From: an uncultured Eubacteriales bacterium | Lineage (GTDB): Bacteria > Bacillota > Clostridia > HGM11514 | Assembly: GCA_902492655.1 (NCBI GenBank) | Contig: CABUMF010000013.1 | Location: 1 to 48,378 of the forward strand | Reading direction: 5' to 3' | DNA length: 48,378 nt | Part shown: positions 25,633 to 34,678 of the stretch, piece by piece | How positions within the stretch are numbered: position 1 is the stretch's first letter | How the letters are laid out: each line of letters starts with the position of its first letter | The notes under the pieces: generated by a model | What the model saw: only the letters and a program-made list of their open reading frames with translations | Database searches by the model: none | What the model was told of the DNA's origin: nothing | Translations under genes and position numbers: made by a program

Positions 25633-27000
25633 TTGTTGAACAGAAACAGAACTTATAAATTGCAGGCGTTAGCCTTTACTCTCGGCTTTGTGCTTATTCT
25701 TTTACTTTTAAATCTGATTATAGGCGAGGCGGGGAATAAATTCAATATTGCTGCCGATTTGACATCAAACAGCAGATTTACGCTTTCAAAGGAATCGGTT
25801 GATGTTCTGAAAAAGCTCGATAAAGAGGTAACGGTGTATTTGGCTGAATCAGAAAAGAAGCCGATGGACAGCAGAGTTACGGAAGTCATGAAGCGTTACG
25901 CCAATGCTTCAGACGGTAAGATTGTTATAAAATCCGTTGATATTGTCAAGGATTATTCGTTTGCTTCAAAGTACAGCGAACAGAATATTTCATACGGCTC
26001 AGTAATTTTTGAGTGCGGCGAAAATTCAAAAACAGAACATTCGGCAAATCTTTTCAGCGACGAAGATCTTCTCTATACTGTAGAAAATACGCTTACTAAC
26101 GATATTATTTATGTTTCGAGCGATGCAAATTCACTTGTTTATAATATTGTCGGACATAATGAGGATGATTTCGGTAATATTTCGATTGCTCTCAATTCGG
26201 AGAACTATTCCGTTAATTCAATCGACCTTTTGAAGCAAGATATACCGGCAAATGTTGCTCTTCTTACTTGTTACGGTCCGAAGTACGATTTTGATTCGGT
26301 TGAGATTTCAAAAATTAACGAATTTCTTTCTCGAGGCGGAAACATTCAGTTTTATCTTGACCCTGATGTTACAGGGCTTACAAGACTGTACGATTTTGCA
26401 AAAAGCTGGGGCATTTCCGTTACGGATGACTATATCGTTGAAAAAGACAGCGACAGATTGGATATGCAAAGCAGTAACCTTATGCATCCCTTCATTACGG
26501 ATTATGCTTTTGCGGAAGGTCTGTTTGACGAAAACAGTATTCTTCCTTTGAAGGATTCCCATGCCCTTTCATATATTGAGAAAAACGAAAAAGGCGCACA
26601 AAATGTTATTGCAATGCTTTATACATCAGAAACGGCGGCGTCACGCCGTATCTCGGATTCCAAAACGGCTTCCGAGGGCGAGCAGTATGCGGCTATTCTT
26701 GCAACAAAAATTGACGGCGATACGGAATCAAATGTCTATATTTGCGGTACGACCGATATTTTCTCCAACGATTACTTTGAGGAGGGCTCCAGATATTCAA
26801 ACCGCGACTTTTATCTTAAGAGCATCGGCTGGATGTGCGGATTCAAAGACAGTATTAAAATAAGCTCCAAAAGAACATATTCCGATACGCTTACTTTGTC
26901 CGCTTCTGACGGTTGGCTTTACACAAAAATTATTTTTGCAATATCCTTAATCATTCTTATTGCAGGCATTGTTGTTTGGGCAAGGAGGAGATATTTGTGA
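25633..27000 (+). CDS. GldG-like ABC transporter auxiliary protein
   Basis: The protein has 455 aa from a TTG preceded by GAGGAGG; a second TTG follows at once and is equally possible. A membrane helix near residues 13-32 and another at the C-terminus (about 432-451) flank a large extracellular domain. The region KVVTVYLAE-like at residues 70-80 and the central segment with LLTCYGPKYDF and GGNIQFYLDPDV belong to the GldG/DUF4350-like exported domain. GldG partners GldF in the exporter. Its stop overlaps the next start (GTGA). Confidence 0.85.
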   Translation: MLNRNRTYKLQALAFTLGFVLILLLLNLIIGEAGNKFNIAADLTSNSRFTLSKESVDVLKKLDKEVTVYLAESEKKPMDSRVTEVMKRYANASDGKIVIKSVDIVKDYSFASKYSEQNISYGSVIFECGENSKTEHSANLFSDEDLLYTVENTLTNDIIYVSSDANSLVYNIVGHNEDDFGNISIALNSENYSVNSIDLLKQDIPANVALLTCYGPKYDFDSVEISKINEFLSRGGNIQFYLDPDVTGLTRLYDFAKSWGISVTDDYIVEKDSDRLDMQSSNLMHPFITDYAFAEGLFDENSILPLKDSHALSYIEKNEKGAQNVIAMLYTSETAASRRISDSKTASEGEQYAAILATKIDGDTESNVYICGTTDIFSNDYFEEGSRYSNRDFYLKSIGWMCGFKDSIKISSKRTYSDTLTLSASDGWLYTKIIFAISLIILIAGIVVWARRRYL

Positions 27001-28535
27001 AAAAGGCAAATAAGAGTATTATTGTTCTTCTCTGCGCGGTTATCGTGCTCGGGGCTGCTTATTGGCTTATTTCAAGGGATAGCTCGGATACCGATTCCGA
27101 AAAGTCGGAGGTAACGCAAACCGAAACCGTTAAAAGAGAGGGATCTGTTGTTTTTGAAACTGAACAGGAGAATATTTCATCTGTCACAATCAATAACGGA
27201 GAAACCTATGAAATCTATTCAAAAGACGGCGAGTGGTCTGTAAGAGGAAGCGAGGATATTCTTTTCAATCAGGCAACTCTCAACTCTACTGTCCTTGACT
27301 ATGTTAAGGTTGTTCCGACATTGATAGTTGAAGAAACATCGGAGAAAAAAGCTTCTTACGGACTTGAAAAGCCTTCCGCTTCGGCAACCGTTAAAACTTT
27401 TGACGGCACTGAAAAGACCTTTTATATAGGTGACGAAACAAAGGGCGGAAACGGCTATTATTTCATGATTTCGGACGATGACAGAATTTATACGGTTTCA
27501 ACCGTTCTTGCCGAAAACATGAAGAAAAGCATAAATGAATACAGAACTACTTCTTTGTTTGAAGCAAGTGCCGATGAAATTAAAGAAATAAGCATGACTG
27601 TTTTCGGAACAGGCGATGTTACCGTGCAAAAGCTCGATGAAAAGCTTGATGCTATGACCTCGTGGAAAATGACCAAGCCTTTTGAACTGGGTGTTTACGA
27701 TGAAAAATTCAGTGAGATTGTTATAACGCCTATTACTTCGGTTAAGGCTATCGGTTTTGTTTCGGATAATCCTACCGATGAGCAGCTTGAAAAATCTGGG
27801 CTTAAAAATCCACAGACTTACTATGAGGTTAAAACCGAAAATCAAACATATAAGGTGCTTATAGGAAACAATTATGACGGAAATTATATTGTTAAGCGTG
27901 AAGATTTGCCTTCGGTTTATCTTGTGCCTTCGGAAAGTCTGACATTCTTGTTTGCGGATATTTTCGAGTATTTAAACAGCTATGCATATTTACCTTCAAG
28001 AGATGAGCTGTCTTCGATTTCCACAGTGATTGAAGGCGTGCAATATGAATTTTCTCAAAAGAATTACTCCGATAAGGATAACCGTGAGTTTTATATAAAT
28101 GAGTACTCTGTTGATAATAAAGTATTTTCCGAAGGCTACAAGAGCATTGTCGGTATTAAAATTGACGGCAGGGCGAAGAATATTCCGCAGGATTTGGGAG
28201 AGCCCGAGTTTTCTTATTCCGTAAAGCTTAGTGACGGTTCTGTGGAAAATGTCAGCTATGTACGCATGAACGGTATGTATATGTACCAGTTCATCAACGG
28301 AAAATGCGAGTTCTATGTAAAATCTGCGGATGTGGATGCGGCAAAGCAGGGAGTAACAGACGCATTGGAGGATGCCAAAAATCCTGAGTTGACCAAAGAA
28401 CAACAGGAAGAAAAAAAGGCTGAAAAAGAAAAGAAAACTACCAACGCACTTGCGTATGTTATAGTTGTTTTGATAATTGCTTTGATAGCGGTATTTCCGA
28501 TTTCAATGCTTTTGAGCTCAAAAAAGAAAAATTAA
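26997..28535 (+). CDS. DUF4340 domain membrane-anchored protein
   Basis: The protein has 512 aa from the GTG at 26997, with AAGGAGGAG 6-7 nt upstream; the longer frame upstream only overlaps gldG. One N-terminal membrane helix (residues 7-25), a large beta-rich domain containing two DUF4340-like copies (KASYGLEKPSA, then KSGLKNPQTYYEV), a charged Lys/Glu helix and a final C-terminal membrane helix are visible. DUF4340 proteins are recurrent fourth members of Gld-like ABC operons, but their role is unknown. Exposure outside the membrane is expected. Confidence 0.85.
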   Translation: MKKANKSIIVLLCAVIVLGAAYWLISRDSSDTDSEKSEVTQTETVKREGSVVFETEQENISSVTINNGETYEIYSKDGEWSVRGSEDILFNQATLNSTVLDYVKVVPTLIVEETSEKKASYGLEKPSASATVKTFDGTEKTFYIGDETKGGNGYYFMISDDDRIYTVSTVLAENMKKSINEYRTTSLFEASADEIKEISMTVFGTGDVTVQKLDEKLDAMTSWKMTKPFELGVYDEKFSEIVITPITSVKAIGFVSDNPTDEQLEKSGLKNPQTYYEVKTENQTYKVLIGNNYDGNYIVKREDLPSVYLVPSESLTFLFADIFEYLNSYAYLPSRDELSSISTVIEGVQYEFSQKNYSDKDNREFYINEYSVDNKVFSEGYKSIVGIKIDGRAKNIPQDLGEPEFSYSVKLSDGSVENVSYVRMNGMYMYQFINGKCEFYVKSADVDAAKQGVTDALEDAKNPELTKEQQEEKKAEKEKKTTNALAYVIVVLIIALIAVFPISMLLSSKKKN

Positions 28536-28547
28536 GAGGTTTTTTAT

Positions 28548-30566
28548 ATGGTGAAATGGAATAATGAGAGGTTTACGGCTGCTTTTATCGGTATAATGCT
28601 TTCTCTGTCTGTTTTTTCTGAAGGTATGTACCGAGAGGGTGCAAGATATATATTCTGGCTTATCTGTGCCTTTGTATTTATTTATGCGGCAGTAAGGCTG
28701 AAAGTAGATATTAAACCCAAATCTTTTGCGGATTATTTGATTATTTCTGCGATTGTTGTATATATACTGTGCAGTATCACAGCGGTTTCTCTGTGGGATT
28801 CCATAGGGAATGTATTCAGGTATTTGGGCATTTATTTGATGTGCCTGCTTGCACGCAGAGTCGTTAAAAATAATTTTACCTCTTTTGCATTTCCTCTGTA
28901 TTTTATTTCGTCAATATCGGCGTTGTGGGGAATAATTATTTCTCTTAATATTACTCCCTTCGGCGGTGCGTATGACATGGCAAAGGGACTGCTTCTTTCT
29001 GTTTTTCATTATCACAATGCCTCGGCTGTATATTTTTCCTGTATTTTTATACTCGGGCTTTATATCGGTGCATCGGTAAAAAACAAGCTTGTAAAGGCAA
29101 CTGTGTACGGCTTTAATACAGTACTTTTATCTACGGTTGTGTATTCTCAGTCAAGAGGCTGTTGGTTTGTTCTGGCGGTCAGCATGGTTTTGTTCTTTGT
29201 ACTTAACCGTAAGTCGGATAACTTTACAAAGTATTTTTATTCGGTAATTTCGGAAGCTGTCGCTGTTTTGGCGGTAATGGGCGGATTTATGAATGCTTTT
29301 TCCGCAAGAAATTCAGAATTTGTCTGCGAAAAGCCGATTTTGTGTATTGCGTTTGTTTTGATTGCGTTTGTTATCGCCGCAGTGCTTTCAATTTTTTCGG
29401 ATGCAAAGCTTTTTAATAAGATATTTACCCCTAAAACAGCGCTTGCAGCAGTTCCTGTTATCCTGGCTTTGGGTGTTGCCATAGTGATATTTTTGCTTCC
29501 TCCGGAGCTTACAAAGAGAATAAGCGAATTTTCACTTTCCTCTTCAACCGTAAGTGAGCGTTCTGTTTTCTTTAAGGATGCTTGCAAAATATTTACGCAG
29601 CACCCGATTTTGGGTATCGGAGGAGACTGTTGGCAGTATGTTTATCCCAGCGTTCAGACGCAGTTTTATACCGTTGCTCATCCCCACAGCTATTTTGCCG
29701 AAATGATGACGGATGCGGGGATACTCGGAATTTTGCTTTTCGCTTTTCTTGTATTTGTTGTAATTTACAATATCGTAAAGTGTAAAAAGACGGACTCATC
29801 CGTTTCCCTGATTACGGTTTTTGTAATTATTTTCCTGCATACAATGTTCGATTTTGATACGGACTATTATACAATACAAATTCTTTTATTTATAGCGTTA
29901 TTCTTGACTGCGCCGGAGAAAAATTCAAAAAGCTGCAATTCAAAATGGATTGTGGTCCTGCCGGCATTGCTTATTGTATGGTCTGCTCTCAACGGGATTG
30001 CTTATTTGAATTACAACCATGCCGTTAAAATTGCAAGCTCGGATAACGCCAAGGAGGTTTATCCATATACAGCCGCCGCAGTAAAGCTTATGCCCATTAA
30101 GGTTGATTACCTTGTTACACACGCAAATGTCACCTTGGGAAGATCCGGCGGTGAGCAAAAATATATGTATGAGGCTGAAAAATGCCTCGAATCCGCTCTG
30201 TCGCTTAATGAGTACAACTATGAAACCATAACTCAGCTTGCGATATTCAAATTAAGAAGCGGTGATTGGGAAGCGGCAGGGGACACGATTGATACATTGG
30301 TTGATATTCAGCCATTTATTCCCGAAACCTACATGAGAATTAAAGCAATATATTATGATTATATGATTGTTCCCATGTCGGGAAGCTTTACCGAAGAAAA
30401 TGCCGAGGTTTTGCGTACCATGTGCACACGGTTTATTGATTCTGTCAATCGAGCTTATCCGATTTCGGAGAAAAATCACGCAAGAATTGAAATTTTCTGG
30501 GATGTCCGTAACGCAAAGCAATCGGCGGAGGATATTATAAAACAGCTTGACGATATGGGAGTGTAA
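28548..30566 (+). CDS. O-antigen ligase/polymerase-like membrane protein with helical C-terminal domain
   Basis: The protein has 672 aa. About twelve membrane helices occupy residues 10-480. The large external loop contains the family signature around GIGGDCWQYVYPSVQ and VAHPHSYFAEMMTDAGILG (conserved His/Glu of the Wzy/WaaL family). The last ~180 residues are soluble, helical and TPR-like. Wzy/WaaL proteins polymerise or ligate undecaprenyl-linked sugars outside the membrane. The next genes encode a Wzm/Wzt exporter, so this protein may instead transfer the exported glycan to a wall acceptor. The choice between polymerase and ligase is not resolvable from sequence. Confidence 0.85.
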   Translation: MVKWNNERFTAAFIGIMLSLSVFSEGMYREGARYIFWLICAFVFIYAAVRLKVDIKPKSFADYLIISAIVVYILCSITAVSLWDSIGNVFRYLGIYLMCLLARRVVKNNFTSFAFPLYFISSISALWGIIISLNITPFGGAYDMAKGLLLSVFHYHNASAVYFSCIFILGLYIGASVKNKLVKATVYGFNTVLLSTVVYSQSRGCWFVLAVSMVLFFVLNRKSDNFTKYFYSVISEAVAVLAVMGGFMNAFSARNSEFVCEKPILCIAFVLIAFVIAAVLSIFSDAKLFNKIFTPKTALAAVPVILALGVAIVIFLLPPELTKRISEFSLSSSTVSERSVFFKDACKIFTQHPILGIGGDCWQYVYPSVQTQFYTVAHPHSYFAEMMTDAGILGILLFAFLVFVVIYNIVKCKKTDSSVSLITVFVIIFLHTMFDFDTDYYTIQILLFIALFLTAPEKNSKSCNSKWIVVLPALLIVWSALNGIAYLNYNHAVKIASSDNAKEVYPYTAAAVKLMPIKVDYLVTHANVTLGRSGGEQKYMYEAEKCLESALSLNEYNYETITQLAIFKLRSGDWEAAGDTIDTLVDIQPFIPETYMRIKAIYYDYMIVPMSGSFTEENAEVLRTMCTRFIDSVNRAYPISEKNHARIEIFWDVRNAKQSAEDIIKQLDDMGV

Positions 30567-30567
30567 T

Positions 30568-31353
30568 ATGAAAAAATTTTTCAGTGAGCTTGTAAGCTAT
30601 TGGGAAATGCTTAAATGCATGGTCAGAAAGGATTTGAAAACTCGGTATAAAGGCTCGTTTCTCGGCTTTTTGTGGACTTTTTTGAATCCTTTATTTCAGC
30701 TTGCTATCTATTCCTTCCTGTTTCCTTTGATTATGAAGGCAACTGCTGTTCAAAGACCGTATTCTATGTTTCTGTTTGTGGCACTTTTGCCGTGGATTTT
30801 CTTTTCTTCATCCATAACAAGCAGTACGGATTGTATAGTCGAAAACTACAACCTCGTTAAAAAGATTTATTTTCCACGCCAGATACTTCCGCTTTCGGTT
30901 TCAACGGCAGGCTTGATAAATTATTTTTACGGACTTATAATAACAGCCGCAGGGCTTATTGTTTGCTCAAGGCCGTTTTTGGGGATAAATCTTTTATATC
31001 TTCCGCTTCTTCTTTTGATTTTGTATGTTTGCACCTCGGGCTTTTGCCTGCTGTTTTCGGCACTTAATGTTTATGTCAGGGACCTTGAGCATATCGTATC
31101 AATAATAACCATGGCTTGGTTTTACGCAACTCCCGTAGTGTATTCTATGGAAACGATGCCCGTGTGGGTACAGAACATCCTTATCTGGAACCCCATGGCA
31201 ACTTTGTCGGAAAGCTTCAGAAGCGTATTGTTTTACGGAGAGGCTCCAAAACCCGTTTACCTTCTTTTTGCGGGGGCAGAGGCGGTTATTGTCTTTACTT
31301 TGGGAGTTTATGTGTTTAATGCACTTGAAAAAGGATTTGCAGAGGAAATATAA
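30568..31353 (+). CDS. Polysaccharide ABC exporter permease (Wzm/TagG family)
   Basis: The protein has 261 aa from the ATG at 30568, 1 nt after the previous stop. The opening RKDLKTRYKGSFLGFLWTFLNPLFQL is diagnostic of the Wzm/TagG/KpsM ABC-2 permeases, and six membrane helices follow with the conserved FYATPVVY segment. The complex flips lipid-linked O-polysaccharide or teichoic acid chains across the membrane. Its stop overlaps the start of the ATPase gene by one base. Confidence 0.92.
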   Translation: MKKFFSELVSYWEMLKCMVRKDLKTRYKGSFLGFLWTFLNPLFQLAIYSFLFPLIMKATAVQRPYSMFLFVALLPWIFFSSSITSSTDCIVENYNLVKKIYFPRQILPLSVSTAGLINYFYGLIITAAGLIVCSRPFLGINLLYLPLLLLILYVCTSGFCLLFSALNVYVRDLEHIVSIITMAWFYATPVVYSMETMPVWVQNILIWNPMATLSESFRSVLFYGEAPKPVYLLFAGAEAVIVFTLGVYVFNALEKGFAEEI

Positions 31354-32090
31354 TGATTGAGATTAAAAATGTTTCAAAAAGCTTTAAAATTTATCATGAC
31401 AAGGCAACCACTCTTAAAGAACGCTTGCTCTTTCTCAGATCTTCAAAGGCTGATGTTTACTGGGCATTAAAGAATATAAATCTTACTATTGAAACGGGGA
31501 AAACGGTGGGGCTTATCGGGCATAACGGTTCGGGCAAAAGCACGCTTCTTAAGCTTATTACGAAAATTATATACCCCACTTCGGGCGAGATAGTAACCCA
31601 CGGACGGGTTTCAAGTTTGCTTGAGCTCGGGGCAGGCTTTCACCCCGATTTTACGGGGCGTGAGAACATTTATATCAATGCCTCCATTTTCGGGCTTTCA
31701 AGGAAGGAAATCGACAGCAAGCTGGAAAGCATAATAGAATTTTCGGAGCTTCGTGATTTTATCGACAGCCCTATAAGAACCTATTCTTCGGGTATGTACA
31801 CCCGTCTTGCTTTTTCGGTTGCGGTTCATGTTTCTCCGGATATTCTTCTTATTGATGAGATACTGGCTGTTGGGGATGTTAATTTTCAAAAGAAGTGCAT
31901 ATCGAAAATAAAGGAATTCAAGAAAAAGGGAGTTACAATGGTTTTTGTTTCCCATAACATGAATGATGTTCTTGAGATATGCGATTCGGTTGTGTGGCTC
32001 GATAAGGGAAGTATGATTGAATACGGTGATACAGAAACAATCGCCTCAAAATATCTTGCTGAAATGAACAGGAGAGAAAATAATGAATGA
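31353..32090 (+). CDS. Polysaccharide ABC exporter ATPase (Wzt/TagH family, no C-terminal sugar-binding domain)
   Basis: The protein has 245 aa with Walker A GHNGSGKST, the family-specific LLELGAGFHPDFTGRENIY segment, signature YSSGMYTRLAF and Walker B ILLIDEILAVGD. Wzt proteins that recognise a chain-terminated O-antigen have an additional ~150-residue C-terminal domain; this one ends right after the nucleotide-binding domain, so it is more like TagH-short or KpsT proteins that export without recognising a terminal cap. It overlaps the next gene by 8 nt. Confidence 0.92.
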   Translation: MIEIKNVSKSFKIYHDKATTLKERLLFLRSSKADVYWALKNINLTIETGKTVGLIGHNGSGKSTLLKLITKIIYPTSGEIVTHGRVSSLLELGAGFHPDFTGRENIYINASIFGLSRKEIDSKLESIIEFSELRDFIDSPIRTYSSGMYTRLAFSVAVHVSPDILLIDEILAVGDVNFQKKCISKIKEFKKKGVTMVFVSHNMNDVLEICDSVVWLDKGSMIEYGDTETIASKYLAEMNRRENNE

Positions 32091-32457
32091 TTGCTTCAAA
32101 ATATGCGGAATTGAAAATGATAAGGTTATTGATTCCATAAAGAAAAAATGCAGAGAAGCTCAAAAAGCACCGCAAAGCCCCGAGGATATGCGTATGGATT
32201 TATATTTGCAGGACAGGCTTAATGTTGACAGGCGCTGGGATATTGTAAATGATTTTGCGGTAACCTCACACAGAAAGGGAATCGGAAAAATAATCGTTGC
32301 GTTAAAGCTGAAAACCGTGAAGATTTATAAGTGGTATGTGGACCGTCTTTTTGATCAGCAGGTTGAATTTAACCACACCGTATGGGCTTCGTATTATGAG
32401 CTTAAGGCTGAAAATGAAAAGCTCAGAGCCGAAATTGAAGAGCTTAAAAACAGGTGA
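32083..32457 (+). CDS. Small coiled-coil protein of the polysaccharide cluster
   Basis: The protein has 124 aa with an ATG inside the 3' end of the Wzt gene and GGAGAG upstream. No signal peptide or membrane helix is seen. Residues 1-60 are mixed, residues 60-85 amphipathic and basic, and the last ~35 residues form a heptad-like coiled coil (LKAENEKLRAEIEELK). The segment DRLFDQQVEFNHTVWASYYE resembles linker helices found before glycosyltransferase or methyltransferase domains in O-antigen clusters, here as a free-standing polypeptide. It could be a scaffold linking the exporter to the glycosyltransferases; that is inference. Confidence 0.7.
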   Translation: MNDCFKICGIENDKVIDSIKKKCREAQKAPQSPEDMRMDLYLQDRLNVDRRWDIVNDFAVTSHRKGIGKIIVALKLKTVKIYKWYVDRLFDQQVEFNHTVWASYYELKAENEKLRAEIEELKNR

Positions 32458-32462
32458 ACGGT

Positions 32463-33506
32463 ATGAGAATTGTTCAATTACTTGCGGATATGCAATACGG
32501 CGATGCGATAACAGACAATGCTTTTGCCCTGAAGGATGCTCTTGAGTCTTTTGGAGCAGAAAGCGAGATATATGCCGAAAATATTCATCCGTATTTGCTC
32601 GGCAGAGTAAAAAATATTTCCGATTTTACCTCGGCTGACTGCGTTATTCATCATTTTGCAATCGGTTCTTTTGTAAACGAACTTGTAAAAAAGCTTGACT
32701 GTCGCAAAATTTTGGTGTATCATAATATTACACCCTCAAGATATTTTAAGGGATATAATCTTAAAAGTGAAATTTCCTGCCTTGAGGCGCGTGAGCAGCT
32801 ATACGGCTGTTCCGAAATTTACGATCTTGCATTGGCGGTTTCGGAGTACAACCGCTCGGAGCTTTTGAAGCTCGGGTTTAAAAATACTGGGGTTTTGCCG
32901 ATTCTATATAACTACGAAAGAGCGGTAAGGTACAAAAGAGAATCGAAATCCGTTAATATTCTGTTTCTCGGAAGAATTGCACCGAATAAATGTCAGCAGG
33001 ATGTTATCCGGGCATTTTATTATTACAAGAAGCTTTATAATCCCAATGCTAATCTTTATATTGCAGGCTCTTACGGTGGTATGGAAAAGTATTTAAGCGA
33101 GCTCATTTTTCTTACAGAACGGCTCGGGCTTTCCGATGTGTATTTCACCGGAAGGATGTCCTACGAGCAAATGTACAAGCTTTATTCAAACACCGATCTA
33201 TTTCTTTCCATGAGTGAGCATGAGGGATTTTGCGTTCCGCTTGCGGAGTGTATGCACTATGGCATACCGATTGTTGCATATTCCGCAGCTGCCATACCCG
33301 AAACACTTGGAGATTCGGGAGTTTTGTTCAGTAAAAAGGATTATCGCGCTGTTGCCGCAATGATTGATGAGATTATTGAAAATCCTTCTCTCAAAAAACG
33401 AATTGCGGATTCGCAGACAAAAAGGCTTGAAAACTTTTCGGAAGCTAAAATTCGAGCCGAGCTATTAAACTTGCTTAAAAGCAACGGTATTTTGAAAGAT
33501 GATTGA
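32463..33506 (+). CDS. Glycosyltransferase family 4
   Basis: The protein has 347 aa from the ATG at 32463 (AGGTGA upstream). It is a GT-B fold: an N-terminal acceptor domain with an HHFAIGS segment, and a C-terminal nucleotide-sugar domain with ILFLGRIAPNKCQQDVIRAF and the retaining GT4 motif EHEGFCVPLAECMHYGIPIVA (ExFxxxxxE). It probably adds a hexose to the lipid-linked glycan in the cytosol; the sugar is not predictable. It sits 5 nt after the coiled-coil gene. Confidence 0.88.
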   Translation: MRIVQLLADMQYGDAITDNAFALKDALESFGAESEIYAENIHPYLLGRVKNISDFTSADCVIHHFAIGSFVNELVKKLDCRKILVYHNITPSRYFKGYNLKSEISCLEAREQLYGCSEIYDLALAVSEYNRSELLKLGFKNTGVLPILYNYERAVRYKRESKSVNILFLGRIAPNKCQQDVIRAFYYYKKLYNPNANLYIAGSYGGMEKYLSELIFLTERLGLSDVYFTGRMSYEQMYKLYSNTDLFLSMSEHEGFCVPLAECMHYGIPIVAYSAAAIPETLGDSGVLFSKKDYRAVAAMIDEIIENPSLKKRIADSQTKRLENFSEAKIRAELLNLLKSNGILKDD

Positions 33507-33508
33507 TT

Positions 33509-34672
33509 ATGAAAATTGCATTTGTGGTACAGCGGTATGGAGAGAATATCAACGGCGGTGCTGAACAGCATTGCAGACAGCTTGCCGAAAAAATGTCGGA
33601 AAAGCACCATATTGAGGTTCTTACTACCACCGCCGAGGACTATTATACATGGGAAAACCGCTATCCGCCCGGAACGGAAGTGCTAAACGGTGTAACGGTC
33701 AGGCGTTTTAACAGCATTTGCCGACGGGGCGAGTTTGAGCATGAGCTTTATAAAAGCCGAAAAGAAGGAAATTTCGGTTATTTTGATGATTTTAATTGGA
33801 TGATGCAGCAAGGGCCTGTTTCACCTGATTTGATTAATTATATTTCTTATCACAGAGATTGCTACGATGTGTTTGTTTTTTTCACATATCTTTATTATAC
33901 AACATACGCAGGACTTCAGGCGGTTCCTGAGAAGAGCGTTCTTATACCGACAGCTCACGATGAGGAAGCCATATACCGCCCGATTTTCAGAGGTGTGTTC
34001 GCTCTCCCTCGGGCAATATTCTTTAACACGCCGGAGGAAGCGGATTTTGTACACGGATTGTTTGGGACTTCGGTTCCCTTTGATGTTGGCGGAATAGGCT
34101 TTGACGGCTTGCCTTCGGGGGATGCTGAAGTCTTCAGAAAAAAGTACGGTATAAACGGTAAATTTTTGTTGTATGCGGGCAGAATAACAGAAAGAAAGGG
34201 ATGCACGGAGCTTTTTGATTATTTTTCCCGTTTAAATTCCGATTACAAGCTGGTTCTTGTCGGGAAAGAGGATATTCCTGTTCCGAAGGCGAATAACATC
34301 TGCTCTTTGGGCTTTGTTTCCGACGAGGATAAATTCGGCGCATTAAGTGCCTGCGATGCTCTTGTAATTCCGTCAAGGTTTGAGAGCTTTTCAATGGTTC
34401 TGGCTGAGGCTATGATTAACAAAAAGCCCGTTATCGCATGCGGCGAATGTGAGGTTTTGAAAGGGCATTGCCGAAGAAGCAACGGCGGAATTTATTACAG
34501 TGGTTATGATGAATTTTGTGCCTGCGTCGAGTATATAGCAAATCATGAAAACCGCATCGCTTTGGGCGAAAACGGTTATAAGTATATATCCGAAAACTAT
34601 CGTTGGGATATTATTGTTTCAAAACTTGAAAATCTGATAAACCGTAATGTACTAAAGAATTTGAAAGGATGA
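33509..34672 (+). CDS. Glycosyltransferase family 4
   Basis: The protein has 387 aa from the ATG at 33509, 2 nt after the previous stop, so translational coupling is likely. The start RYGENINGGAEQHCRQLAEKM is the typical glycine-rich donor-loop entry of GT4 enzymes. The C-terminal domain has LLYAGRITERKGCTELFDYF and PSRFESFSMVLAEAM, containing the ExFxxxxxE motif. It most likely acts after or before the neighbouring GT4 on the same glycan. Substrate unknown. Confidence 0.88.
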   Translation: MKIAFVVQRYGENINGGAEQHCRQLAEKMSEKHHIEVLTTTAEDYYTWENRYPPGTEVLNGVTVRRFNSICRRGEFEHELYKSRKEGNFGYFDDFNWMMQQGPVSPDLINYISYHRDCYDVFVFFTYLYYTTYAGLQAVPEKSVLIPTAHDEEAIYRPIFRGVFALPRAIFFNTPEEADFVHGLFGTSVPFDVGGIGFDGLPSGDAEVFRKKYGINGKFLLYAGRITERKGCTELFDYFSRLNSDYKLVLVGKEDIPVPKANNICSLGFVSDEDKFGALSACDALVIPSRFESFSMVLAEAMINKKPVIACGECEVLKGHCRRSNGGIYYSGYDEFCACVEYIANHENRIALGENGYKYISENYRWDIIVSKLENLINRNVLKNLKG

Positions 34673-34678
34673 TTTTAA

